Positions 1 through 8,035 of a DNA stretch of 64,000 bases are shown piece by piece. The notes beneath the pieces were generated by a model. The model was not told the origin of the DNA. It saw only the letters and a list, made by a program, of their open reading frames with translations, and searched no databases. The stretch is from Novosphingobium pokkalii (GTDB taxonomy: Bacteria > Pseudomonadota > Alphaproteobacteria > Sphingomonadales > Sphingomonadaceae), in the NCBI RefSeq assembly GCF_014652855.1, contig NZ_BMZP01000016.1, positions 46,424 through 110,423 on the forward strand. Direction: 5' to 3'. Made by a program: the position numbers and the translations under genes. The first letter of the stretch is position 1. Every line of letters begins with the position of its first letter.

Positions 1-310
1 GGCCAAGTCCTTCGCCCGCGACGAGCGGGTGGCACTGACGTTTGTGGGGGATGACAGCGTGGATGCGCAGCGCGAGATGATCGCCCGCCATGGCCTGGAA
101 GCCTATCCTTTCGTCAACGGGCCGGAAGTAGGCCAGGCTTTCGCCGTGGGCAAGCTGCCCTTCGCGGTGCTGCTCGATGACAAGGGCGTGGTGCTGTCCA
201 AGGGCCTGGTCAACAGCCGCGAACATCTCGAAAGCCTGGTGATCGCCCACGAAATGGGAGTCCACTCGGTGCAGGACTATGTCGCGCGCATGCATGGCGC
301 GGTCGCCTGA
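1..310 (+). CDS. MauD/AauD-like amine dehydrogenase maturation protein (5' partial)
   Basis: The reading frame is already open at base 2, so only the C-terminal ~102 residues are present. They show a thioredoxin-like fold tail: a VALTFVGDD strand, a GKLPFAVLLDDKG strand with the cis-proline typical of thioredoxins, then KGLVNSREHLESL. This last part is characteristic of MauD, the periplasmic or membrane-anchored thiol-disulfide protein needed to fold the disulfide-rich light chain of TTQ amine dehydrogenases. The CxxC active site and N-terminal anchor lie outside the window. The gene ends 28 bases before the light-chain gene, which fits the mauEDA or aauEDA order. The family call is firm; whether it is Mau- or Aau-type depends on the neighbouring genes. 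Confidence 0.85.
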   Translation, partial: AKSFARDERVALTFVGDDSVDAQREMIARHGLEAYPFVNGPEVGQAFAVGKLPFAVLLDDKGVVLSKGLVNSREHLESLVIAHEMGVHSVQDYVARMHGAVA

Positions 311-338
311 ACAACGCGCGTTTTGAGGGGCAACGATC

Positions 339-887
339 ATGATCCATTTCGACGCTGACAGCCTGGGCGAAAAGGTCCTGCGGCGCTTTGCCGGCGGCAC
401 CTCGCGCCGGGGCATCCTCGCCCGCCTCGGCACCGCGCTGGTCGCCGCGCCACTGTTCCCGGTGCTGCCGGTCAGCCGCGCCAACGCCGCACCGGCCAAG
501 CCCGATCGCGGCCCGGAAGCCAAGACCACGTTCGCGCGCGGCGCGCAGGTGACCGACAACACCAAGTGCGATTACTGGCGCTATTGCGCGATCGACGGCG
601 CGCTGTGCACCTGCTGCGGTGGTGGGGTACACACCTGCCCGCCAGGTGCCGAACCGTCCCCCGTCTCGTGGGTGGGCACTTGCGTCAATCCCGAAGACGG
701 CAAGTCCTACCTCATTGCCTACCGCGATTGCTGCGGCAAATCCTATTGCAACAAGTGCAATTGCGACAATGCCGACCGCGAGACGCAGATCTACGTGCCG
801 CAATTGAACAACGACATCATCTGGTGTTTCGGCACGCAGAGCATGGAATACCACTGCTCCACCGCCGTGCTGGTCGGCGCGGCCTGA
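339..887 (+). CDS. aauA: TTQ amine dehydrogenase light chain, probably aralkylamine dehydrogenase type (AauA-like)
   Basis: This is the small catalytic subunit of a periplasmic quinoprotein that oxidises primary amines to aldehydes and ammonia. The 182 residues begin with a long Tat-type leader (SRRGILARLG at 22-31, likely cleaved after the ANA at 48-50). A cysteine-rich domain follows. The two tryptophans that become the TTQ cofactor are W111 (SWVGTC) and W162 (DIIWCFG), 51 residues apart as in known family members. D86 and D130 match the catalytic and cofactor-maturation aspartates. There are 14 cysteines. From memory, methylamine dehydrogenase light chains have 12, and the extra pair (CTCC at 90-93 and C137) matches aralkylamine dehydrogenase, as does CPPGAEPSP. 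NDIIWCFG is more MauA-like, so the substrate class is an inference. Confidence 0.85.
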   Translation: MIHFDADSLGEKVLRRFAGGTSRRGILARLGTALVAAPLFPVLPVSRANAAPAKPDRGPEAKTTFARGAQVTDNTKCDYWRYCAIDGALCTCCGGGVHTCPPGAEPSPVSWVGTCVNPEDGKSYLIAYRDCCGKSYCNKCNCDNADRETQIYVPQLNNDIIWCFGTQSMEYHCSTAVLVGAA

Positions 888-898
888 GGGCAAGGCCG

Positions 899-1444
899 AT
901 GATGCGGATCGCCCGCCTGTCCCTGCTCGCCGCCACGGCCCTGTTCAGTGCGGGCCTCGCCACCCGGCTGAGCGCCGCGCACGACGGCGCGGCAGCCGCC
1001 CCGGCGCAACACGTGATGGAAGACCCCAACCAGGCCCGCGTCGACTACATCGAGAATTGCGGCGGCTGCCACGGCGTGAACGGCAGCACGGTGCCCGCGC
1101 AACTGCCCGAGCTGATGGGCCGCGTCGGCTGGTTCATGTGCACGCCCGACAGCCGCGCCTATCTGCTGCGCCTGCCCAACGTGGCGCACAGCCGCATTCA
1201 CGACAATGCCGAACTGGCAGACCTGATGAACTACGTGGTCTTCGTGCTCGGCGGCAACAGCGTGCCTGCCGGCACCCGCCCGTTCACCGCCGAGGAAGTG
1301 GGCCGCGAGCGCCAGCACGCCCTGTCCAACGCCTCGCTCACCGCCGAGCGCCTGCGCCACGCCACGGCCGCGGTGAAGCAATGCCACGCCCCGCAAAGCA
1401 TCAAGCTGCTCTATCCCGGCTACAATCCCGCCACCGCGCATTGA
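899..1444 (+). CDS. Small periplasmic monohaem c-type cytochrome next to the amine dehydrogenase
   Basis: The 181-residue product starts with a signal peptide (MMRIARLSLLAATALFSAGL, cleavage near ALA/SAA around residue 28). It carries one haem-binding motif, CGGCH, near residue 59, followed by HGVNGSTVPAQLPEL and an FM region that may supply the axial Met. It starts 11 bases after the light-chain stop, either at this ATG or the overlapping one at 902, so it is surely in the same operon. In the described aau cluster of Alcaligenes faecalis, the gene after aauA encodes exactly such a small monohaem cytochrome. In mau clusters this position usually holds mauG (dihaem) or mauC (amicyanin). It may accept electrons from the dehydrogenase, which is an inference. 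Confidence 0.85.
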   Translation: MMRIARLSLLAATALFSAGLATRLSAAHDGAAAAPAQHVMEDPNQARVDYIENCGGCHGVNGSTVPAQLPELMGRVGWFMCTPDSRAYLLRLPNVAHSRIHDNAELADLMNYVVFVLGGNSVPAGTRPFTAEEVGRERQHALSNASLTAERLRHATAAVKQCHAPQSIKLLYPGYNPATAH

Positions 1445-1504
1445 TTCTCGAACAGCAACGCCAAGCCCGCTCTCTCCTCTGAAGACGCGGGCGCGGTCCT
1501 TCTG

Positions 1505-1542
1505 CTCCCCTTCCTCTTCAGGGGAGGGGGTCGGGGGGTGGT
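1505..1542. repeat. Extragenic palindromic repeat, G-rich 'GGGGGTTGGGGGGTGGTG' family, copy 1
   Basis: A CCTCTTCAGGGGAGG-type hairpin is followed by a tail reading TCGGGGGGTGGTACAGGCGG. The same hairpin plus tail recurs at 53883-53973 (twice, inverted) and 63929-63962. It lies between the amine dehydrogenase cluster and the aminotransferase and separates the two transcription units. The stem could also act as a transcription stop for the cytochrome gene, but there is no T run. Confidence 0.75.
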
Positions 1543-1563
1543 ACAGGCGGCCAAACCCACCCT

Positions 1564-1591
1564 TTGCCCCAGCCCGCCCGAGCGGCTAGGA
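1564..1591 (+). promoter_or_regulatory. Promoter of the aminotransferase gene; transcript probably leaderless
   Basis: TTGCCC (1564-1569), a 16-base spacer and CTAGGA (1586-1591) match the alphaproteobacterial housekeeping pattern. The ATG at 1599 begins only seven bases after the -10 box, where transcription should start. There is no Shine-Dalgarno sequence, so the mRNA is predicted to begin at or next to the start codon. This is inferred from the sequence only. Confidence 0.5.
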
Positions 1592-1598
1592 CTAGCCA

Positions 1599-2759
1599 AT
1601 GCCGCGCCTCAATCCGCTCTACGCCCAGATGCCCACCACGATTTTCGAGGCAATGTCCGGCCTCGCGCGGCAGCATGGCGCAATCAACCTGGGCCAGGGC
1701 TTTCCCGACGGTCCGCCCCCGCCTGCCCTGGCGCAGGCTGCCACGCGCGCCATGGCGGAGCGGTCTCAGCAATATCCGCCCATGGCCGGGGTGCCCGAAC
1801 TGCGCGATGCCGTCGCCGCGTTCTACGCCCAGCGCCAGGGGCTGAACCTCTCGCGCGAACACGTGATCGTCACCTCCGGCGCGACCGAGGCGGTGGCGGC
1901 TGCCATCCTCGCCACGGTGCAGCCCGGCGATGAGGTGCTGGTGCTGGCCCCGGCCTATGATGCCTATGCGCCGCTGGTGCGTCGCGCCGGCGGCGTGCCG
2001 GTGTTCGTCGCGCTCACCCCGCCAGACTGGGCCATGCCGCTTGCCGCCTTGCGCGCGGCGCTCACCCCGCGCACCCGCGCCCTGATTCTCAACGATCCGC
2101 TCAATCCCACCGGCACGATCACCACCCCTGCGGAGCGCGCCGCGCTTGCCGCGTTGTGCGTCGAAGCCGATCTCGTCGCGATCTGCGACGAAGTGTGGGA
2201 AGTGGTCCGCTTCGATGGCCAGCCCCATGCCTCGCTGATGGCCGAACCGGGCATGGCCCAACGCACGATCAAGATCGGCTCGGCCGGCAAGATCTTTGGC
2301 GCCACCGGCTGGAAAGTGGGCTGGCTGGTGGCCGACCCGGCGCTGTCCGGCGTGGTCGCCCGCGCGCACCAGTTCCTCACCTTCACCACGCCGCCCATGC
2401 TGCAATGGGCCGTGGCGGAGGGCCTGGCCGATGACGCGCTGATCGATGGGCAGGTGGCCGATTGGGCCGCCTCGCGCCAGGCGCTGCTGACGGCGCTGGC
2501 GGCCCATGGCTTTGCCACGCTACCCGGCACCGCCACCTGGTTTTCGTGCATCGATCTGCGCCAGAGCGGCTTTGCCCTCGACGATGCCACTTTCGCCAAA
2601 CGTGCCGTTACCGAAGCCGGCGTCGCCACCATCCCGCTCTCAGCGCTGTGGGAAGGCCCGCCCGCGCCGCGCCACATCGTGCGCCTGTGCCACTGCAAGC
2701 CGACAGCCATGCTTCACGACGCGGTGGCGCGCCTCGCCCGGTGGCGCGAGGGCCTTTGA
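1599..2759 (+). CDS. Class I/II pyridoxal-phosphate aminotransferase (methionine/kynurenine aminotransferase-like)
   Basis: The 386-residue fold-type I aminotransferase contains INLGQGFPDG at 29-38, the substrate-side glycine-rich loop SGATEA near 93-98, NPTG at 169-172, DE at 197-198 and the PLP-binding lysine K231 in SAGKIFGATGWKVG. The overall pattern matches the YbdL/kynurenine aminotransferase branch. Those enzymes transfer amino groups from methionine, kynurenine or aromatic amino acids to 2-oxo acids in the cytoplasm. Position 200, usually Tyr in DEVY, is Trp here (DEVW). The start is set by the promoter immediately upstream, since no ribosome-binding site is visible. Substrate specificity cannot be read from sequence. 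Its position beside the amine dehydrogenase cluster may be chance, as a palindromic repeat and its own promoter separate them. Confidence 0.85.
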   Translation: MPRLNPLYAQMPTTIFEAMSGLARQHGAINLGQGFPDGPPPPALAQAATRAMAERSQQYPPMAGVPELRDAVAAFYAQRQGLNLSREHVIVTSGATEAVAAAILATVQPGDEVLVLAPAYDAYAPLVRRAGGVPVFVALTPPDWAMPLAALRAALTPRTRALILNDPLNPTGTITTPAERAALAALCVEADLVAICDEVWEVVRFDGQPHASLMAEPGMAQRTIKIGSAGKIFGATGWKVGWLVADPALSGVVARAHQFLTFTTPPMLQWAVAEGLADDALIDGQVADWAASRQALLTALAAHGFATLPGTATWFSCIDLRQSGFALDDATFAKRAVTEAGVATIPLSALWEGPPAPRHIVRLCHCKPTAMLHDAVARLARWREGL

Positions 2760-2887
2760 CGTCGCGATTGTCGCCACATGCTGACGCATTTCTGTGCGAC
2801 AAGATACGGATGTTCTGGAACAATAAGTAAAATAGCGTATTATCGCGCCGATTTGGATGCTCTTTCTCCGTCCAGAAGGATAAGGCC

Positions 2888-4717
2888 ATGGCGCGTGTGC
2901 TTCCTGGAAAGATGGGCAAGTCGCTGCCATTTCTCGCCCTGGCGCTGGCCGCGCCCCTCACCGGATGCGGCGATGGCGGCGGCGTGGCCAGCACCAACGA
3001 ACCCAACACCCCGCCGTCTCCCCCCGCCAAGCCCACCAACGACGATCTGGTCGGAACCCTGGTGAGCGAGGCGTTCGTCAACGACGCGCGCACGCAAACC
3101 GCCTATATGCCGATCACCACCGCCCAGCCCAACACCGCGACGAGCAGTCCGCTCACCATCGAATACAAGGCCTCGACCCAGACCTACACCGTAACCACCC
3201 AGGGCCGCACGCAAGACTTCGGGCCGGCGCAGAAGGATGCCACACTCAGCACCGCCGAGGCCACGGTCTACAGCCGCTCTGCCGGCGCGCTGACCGAGAC
3301 GCTGTCCCTGTCGACGAACAGCACCGATCCCGGTACGCCCGATGCTCCGCTGTTCCGCTATGTCGGTTCCGGCCTGTGGCAGCGCACGCAGACCGATGCG
3401 CCCAACAGCACCGCAACGATGGACTATTTCACCTATGGCGTGCCCACGCCCGCGTCGGCCATGCCCAAATCGGGGACAGCCACGTTCGGCGTGCGTATCG
3501 ATGGCGAAGCCGGCTACAGCAACTATATCCTGGTGTTGAAAGGTGGCGGCCGCTTTTCCGTCGATTTCGCCAGCGGCAAGCTGACCGGCAGCGGCACGAT
3601 GGACGGCTATATCGCGGGTGCGCTCAAGCACACCGATATGATCTGGTCGTCGCAAGCGACCTTGGCATCGGGGGGCACCACCTTTTCCGGCAGCTTCAGT
3701 ACCCTCTATCGGCCGGGCACAATCAATGGCCGATTCTACGGCCCCAATCACGAGGAATTGGGCGCGGTATGGGATAGTAAGCTGCTCGACAACGTGGTGG
3801 CAACCGGCACGATCAGGGGTCGCGATACGGCAACGATGCCATCCAACAACGGCCTGTCGAATCTTGTGATAAACGAGGACCTGGGCGGCGCGGCCATGGT
3901 CGTCAACTATTACCGAGCCGGAGGCACCAATGCCTGGTCGAGCGGCAATCTGTTCGGCCAGGGTTTCAATGTCAGCTATTCCGAAACGGCCAAGGCCTTG
4001 GTGGTGGAAGCGCCGATCAACGGATACACCGGCATTTCCGCGACGCTCACGCCGGCGATCCTTGACACGGCGCTGAGCAACGCCGCCTACGATGTCTATG
4101 CCGCCGAGGACGTGACGCATGGCGCGCGCACCGGCACGCTTCGCATATCCCGGCCCGGCCCGGCCAACCCGGTCGTGGCCCTGACCTATACCGGCTTCGG
4201 CACGTTCGAATCCGCGACGGTAAGGCCCGACACCGGCTCGCCGTATAGCGATTTCGCCTTTGCCTTTGGTGAGGCGACCCCGGCGTCTGCGGTTCCGACC
4301 AGTGGCAGCGCCACCTACAGCGGCGTGATCCTGGGCTATTCCGGCGCGCCATCAGACGGCACCACCCGCCCCTACGCGATCAGCGGTGAGGCGCACATGG
4401 CTTACAATTTCGCAGGCTCCACGCTGACCGGCACACTCAACCCGGTGGCAACCGACCGCGACACCGGCACGGCCTATGCCCTGGACGCCTATACGTTCAC
4501 CGGCCAGGGCACTGCCGGCAAGGCCACATTCGCTGCCACGTTCGACAAGGCCATCAACGTGCTGGGCCTCGGCAATACCAACGGCGCGATCAACGGGCAA
4601 TTCACCGGCCCCCATGCCGAGGAATTCTATGCCTCCTGGCACGCCGGGATGATCGATCCCAAAGGGGGCAGCAACCTCGACATGGGTGGGGTGATCGTCG
4701 GCAAGCAGGGGAAATGA
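2888..4717 (+). CDS. Transferrin-binding-protein-B-like surface lipoprotein with two beta-barrel modules
   Basis: The 609-residue protein has a lipoprotein signal (lipobox LTGC, lipidated Cys27), a short Pro/Asn linker, then a beta-rich body high in Thr, Ser and Gly. Two segments carry the end-of-barrel signature seen in TbpB/HupA/Slam-dependent lipoproteins: TINGRFYGPNHEELGAVW near 278-295 and AINGQFTGPHAEEFYASW near 567-584. The protein ends in VGKQGK, reminiscent of the GxFGA(K) ending of this family. A good ribosome-binding site (AGAAGGATAAGG) fixes the start. In known members such barrels capture host metal or haem proteins at the outer surface. In a free-living organism the ligand is unknown. 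No TonB receptor or Slam translocon gene lies next to it, and neighbours on both sides look unrelated. Confidence 0.75.
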   Translation: MARVLPGKMGKSLPFLALALAAPLTGCGDGGGVASTNEPNTPPSPPAKPTNDDLVGTLVSEAFVNDARTQTAYMPITTAQPNTATSSPLTIEYKASTQTYTVTTQGRTQDFGPAQKDATLSTAEATVYSRSAGALTETLSLSTNSTDPGTPDAPLFRYVGSGLWQRTQTDAPNSTATMDYFTYGVPTPASAMPKSGTATFGVRIDGEAGYSNYILVLKGGGRFSVDFASGKLTGSGTMDGYIAGALKHTDMIWSSQATLASGGTTFSGSFSTLYRPGTINGRFYGPNHEELGAVWDSKLLDNVVATGTIRGRDTATMPSNNGLSNLVINEDLGGAAMVVNYYRAGGTNAWSSGNLFGQGFNVSYSETAKALVVEAPINGYTGISATLTPAILDTALSNAAYDVYAAEDVTHGARTGTLRISRPGPANPVVALTYTGFGTFESATVRPDTGSPYSDFAFAFGEATPASAVPTSGSATYSGVILGYSGAPSDGTTRPYAISGEAHMAYNFAGSTLTGTLNPVATDRDTGTAYALDAYTFTGQGTAGKATFAATFDKAINVLGLGNTNGAINGQFTGPHAEEFYASWHAGMIDPKGGSNLDMGGVIVGKQGK

Positions 4718-4770
4718 TCCGGAACCCCACTCTTTGCCTGGGGCCGATTTGCGCCTAAGGCGCAGCGATC

Positions 4771-5301
4771 ATGACCGCTTCGCTTGCCCTGACCCGCCTG
4801 TCCCGCCTGATTGCCGCCAGCCATTCGTGGGAAACCGCCCGCGCCTTCAAGGCCTATGTACCGGGCGAGGACGACATGGCGGTGATGGCCAGCCGCGCGC
4901 AAGACGTGCTCAAGGTGATGGCCGGCAAGGACGTGACCGCGCCGATGCTCAATGCCGCCTATGCCGTGCATCTCGGCCGCGCGCTGACCGCGCCGATCAT
5001 CGTGGTGGAAGGCACGCTGAGCGTGGCCGGCGAAGCCATGGCACAAGACCATGGTTGGGTGATGATCGGCCCCTGGGTGGCCGACATGGCGCTGTTTTCC
5101 CGCGCCTATGCCCCCGATGCGCCGCCGCGCCTCGCCACCCATGTGCTGCGCGCCTTCGGGCCGGGCAAGGGCCTGTTCTGCGAAGCCTGGCGCCGCACCG
5201 CGCGGCTCGGCCTGGGCTATGAACCGCGCCGCGTGCTGGCAGAAGCCGAAGTGACGGCGCTGGTGGGCGAAGCGACGGCAGCGATACGATCGGTGGCCTG
5301 A
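4771..5301 (+). CDS. Conserved-looking protein of unknown function
   Basis: I do not recognise this 176-residue protein. It has no signal peptide. It is predominantly helical, with SWETARAFKAYVPGEDD near the N-terminus, then a short hydrophobic stretch (APIIVVEGTLSVAG), DHGWVMIGPWVADMALFSRAY, and a basic C-terminal half. Codon usage is the same high-GC style as its neighbours, and the frame is interrupted on neither side, so it is very likely a real gene. It converges with ftsK, and the two stops are separated by a cluster of palindromic repeats. It is not obviously linked to the lipoprotein 53 bases upstream, though it could be cotranscribed with it. Confidence 0.6.
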   Translation: MTASLALTRLSRLIAASHSWETARAFKAYVPGEDDMAVMASRAQDVLKVMAGKDVTAPMLNAAYAVHLGRALTAPIIVVEGTLSVAGEAMAQDHGWVMIGPWVADMALFSRAYAPDAPPRLATHVLRAFGPGKGLFCEAWRRTARLGLGYEPRRVLAEAEVTALVGEATAAIRSVA

Positions 5302-5308
5302 ACCAAAG

Positions 5309-5442
5309 CGCCCTTCGACAAGCTCAGGGCGAACGGGTTTCACACATCAGATTTCACAGCCACCGTTCGGGCTGAGCTTGTCGAAGCCTGCTGGCCTGCA
5401 AGCGCTGCGTCAGCGCCCTTCGACAGGCTCAGGGCGAACGGG
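5309..5442. repeat. Three copies of a dispersed palindromic repeat (GCCCTTCGACAAGCTCAGGG family)
   Basis: Copies lie at 5309-5337 (plus), 5363-5388 (minus) and 5412-5442 (plus). Each has the core CCTTCGACAAGCTCAGGGCG or a one-base variant, followed by AACGG. They fill the gap between two converging genes, a common location for these elements in sphingomonads and other Proteobacteria. The inverted arrangement of copies 1 and 2 could form a larger stem in RNA from either strand. A truncated copy lies at 45300-45316. Confidence 0.8.
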
Positions 5443-5506
5443 GGGCATAATTTCCGATGCTCGAAACGCGAGCAGATCAGGCCGACATCTTCAATCCCTG
5501 CCGCCA

Positions 5507-7942
5507 TCACAGCGGGTTGCCGTCCTTGTCGCGATAGATCTCGCGGCGGCCGACGTGGTTGGCAGGGCCGACCAAGCCATCCTGCTCCATCCGCTCGATC
5601 CATTTTGACGCGGTGTTGTAGCCCACGCCCATCTGGCGCTGAATCCAGCTTGCCGAGGCCTTCTGGCTTTCGAACACGAGCTGGCAGACCTGGCGATACT
5701 TGCGGTCTTCGGGATTGTCCGAGGTGTCCAGCTCGTCGAAACCAAAGGAGCCTTCCTCGGGCTCTTCGGTGACCGAATCGACGTATTCCGGCTTGCCCTG
5801 CCCGCGCCAGTGATCGGCCACGCGCTCCACTTCCTCGTCGCTGACGAAGGGACCATGGACGCGCTTGATCGGGTCGGTGTTGGGCTTGTAGAGCATGTCA
5901 CCCTTGCCCAGAAGCTGTTCGGCGCCCTGTTCGCCCAGGATGGTGCGGCTGTCGATCCGGCTGGTCACGGCAAAGGAAATGCGCGTGGGCAGGTTGGCCT
6001 TGATCACCCCGGTGATCACGTCCACCGACGGGCGCTGCGTGGCCATGATCAGGTGGATGCCCGCCGCACGGCTCTTTTGCGAAAGCCGCTGGATCAGCAC
6101 TTCCACTTCCTTGCCCACCGTGACCATCAGGTCGGCCAGCTCGTCCACGATCACCACGATCTGCGGCAGCACCTGGTATTCAAGCTGCTGTTCCTCGAAC
6201 AGCTCCTCGCCGGTCTCGGGATCGAAGCCGACCTGGATGCGGCGGCCGAGCGGCTTGCCCTTGGCCTGCGCGGCGCGGACCTTTTCGTTGAAGCCCGACA
6301 GGTTGCGCACGCCGATCGACGACATCTGGCGATAGCGCCGCTCCATTTCCTCGACCGCCCATTTCAGCGCGCGCACGGCCTTGGCCGGCTCGGTCACCAC
6401 CGGCGAAAGCAAGTGCGGGATATCGTCGTAGGACTTGAGTTCCAGCACCTTGGGATCGACCAGGATCATGCGGCACTGCGCGGGCGTGAGGCGGTAGAGC
6501 AGCGAGAGCAGGATGCAGTTCAGCCCCACCGACTTGCCCGAGCCGGTGGTGCCGGCCACCAGCAGGTGGGGCATGGTGGCAAGGTCCGCCACGATCGGTT
6601 CGCCGGCGATGTCCTTGCCCAGAATGATCGGCAGCAGGCCCTTGGCATTGACGAACTTGTCGCAGGCCACCAGCTCGCGGAACGAGACCATGTCGCGGAT
6701 CTGGTTGGGCAATTCGATGCCCATCACGGTGCGGCCCGGAATGGCCGAAACGCGCGCGGAAACCGCGCTCATGTTGCGGGCGATATCGTCGGCCAGGCCG
6801 ATCACCCGGCTCGCCTTGATGCCGGGCGCCGGTTCCAGTTCATACATGGTCACCACCGGGCCGGTGCGCACGGCGGTGATTTCGCCTTTCACGTTGAAAT
6901 CGTCGAGCACGTTCTCGAGCAGGCGCGCGTTGCGTTCCAGCGCCAGCTTGTCGATCTTGGGCTGCGCGCTGGCGGGAATTTCCTCGAGGATGTCGATCGC
7001 GGGCAGCGCGAACTTGTCGAACAGGTCGTTCTGCCGCGCCTGGGCCTTGGCGGCCGGAGCCGGGCCGCGCTGCGGATCGCTGATCTCGGTGGGGCGGCGC
7101 GGCGCTGCGGCATCGGCGGGAATCACCGGGCTGCGGGTTTCGAACGGCGGCTCGTCGTCGGCGTCGTCGTCATCGGCCAGTAGGGCGTCGGCAGCGGCCG
7201 CCTTGGCCTTGGGCGCACGGCGCTGGCGCGCGGGGGCTGCCTCGGCATCGTCGGCGCGCGGGGAGCGGCGCAGGAACGCGGGAATGGACAGCAGGCGCCC
7301 CCAGTCCAGCGCAAAGACCCGGCCGGTCAGGAACAGGCCTCCGCCCAGCGCCACCAGCGCCAAACCCAGGATGATCCAGCCCTGCGCCACCGGCACCAGC
7401 CCGGCCAGCGCACGCACGCCGGCCGCGCCGAGCAAGCCGGTCAGCCCGCCAAAGCCTGCGGGCAAGCCGCCGCCGCGCCCGGTGAAAGCCAGGGCCAGCG
7501 CGCTGCCCGACAGCATCATGGCCAGCACAAGGCCCAGCGCCAGCCGCCACCATGCCGGATCGGGCGTGGCTTCCTCGTCTTCCTCGTCCACGTCGATCAG
7601 GTCACCAGCCGCATCCCACAGGCGGCGGGCGAAGACGAACAGCAGCGGCACCAGCAGGCCGCCCGGCAGGCCGAACAAGACCAGCACGCGCTCTGCCGCC
7701 CAGGCACCGGGCAGGCCCATCCAGTTGTCCACCGGGCTGCCCGAAGCGGTGCTGCCCGAAGGATCGGTCTGGGTATAGCTGGCCAAGGCCAGCGCCAGGA
7801 ACACCATGGCGCCAAACAGCGTGGCGCCACCGATCAGTTCGGCACTGCGCCGGAAGCTGCGCCGCAGCACGGCCCGCCAATTGGGGTTGCCCCGGCCCGC
7901 GCCGGGGGTCGAACGATTGGGGGTGAGTGCCCGCGAAGCCAT
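5507..7942 (-). CDS. ftsK: DNA translocase FtsK
   Basis: FtsK pumps DNA toward the division septum and activates XerCD recombination at dif. The 811-residue protein has four hydrophobic segments within the first ~215 residues, an acidic, Ala/Pro-rich linker, and a RecA-type motor with Walker A GTTGSGKS near 463-470 and Walker B VVIVDELADL near 594. The C-terminal gamma winged helix (from ~740) contains SASWIQRQMGVGYNTASKWI and ends in YRDKDGNPL. It reads KOPS DNA in known homologues. The length is typical for alphaproteobacterial FtsK with a short linker. The ATG at 7942 lies just before the basic stretch and first membrane segment. The gene stands alone and ends toward the repeat cluster. 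Confidence 0.97.
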   Translation of the reverse strand: MASRALTPNRSTPGAGRGNPNWRAVLRRSFRRSAELIGGATLFGAMVFLALALASYTQTDPSGSTASGSPVDNWMGLPGAWAAERVLVLFGLPGGLLVPLLFVFARRLWDAAGDLIDVDEEDEEATPDPAWWRLALGLVLAMMLSGSALALAFTGRGGGLPAGFGGLTGLLGAAGVRALAGLVPVAQGWIILGLALVALGGGLFLTGRVFALDWGRLLSIPAFLRRSPRADDAEAAPARQRRAPKAKAAAADALLADDDDADDEPPFETRSPVIPADAAAPRRPTEISDPQRGPAPAAKAQARQNDLFDKFALPAIDILEEIPASAQPKIDKLALERNARLLENVLDDFNVKGEITAVRTGPVVTMYELEPAPGIKASRVIGLADDIARNMSAVSARVSAIPGRTVMGIELPNQIRDMVSFRELVACDKFVNAKGLLPIILGKDIAGEPIVADLATMPHLLVAGTTGSGKSVGLNCILLSLLYRLTPAQCRMILVDPKVLELKSYDDIPHLLSPVVTEPAKAVRALKWAVEEMERRYRQMSSIGVRNLSGFNEKVRAAQAKGKPLGRRIQVGFDPETGEELFEEQQLEYQVLPQIVVIVDELADLMVTVGKEVEVLIQRLSQKSRAAGIHLIMATQRPSVDVITGVIKANLPTRISFAVTSRIDSRTILGEQGAEQLLGKGDMLYKPNTDPIKRVHGPFVSDEEVERVADHWRGQGKPEYVDSVTEEPEEGSFGFDELDTSDNPEDRKYRQVCQLVFESQKASASWIQRQMGVGYNTASKWIERMEQDGLVGPANHVGRREIYRDKDGNPL

Positions 7943-8035
7943 GATGCCAAGTGTTCCCTTCTGGCCCCCATCATCGTCCCAAGTGCCCGACCGGTCAAGA
8001 ATCCTGCGGGAAAAGCCAGGGATTGTGCGGGCTTT

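Noticed and set aside
5810..7183. Plus-strand frame of 457 codons inside ftsK
   Set aside because: Shadow of ftsK, Arg/His-rich with no motif.
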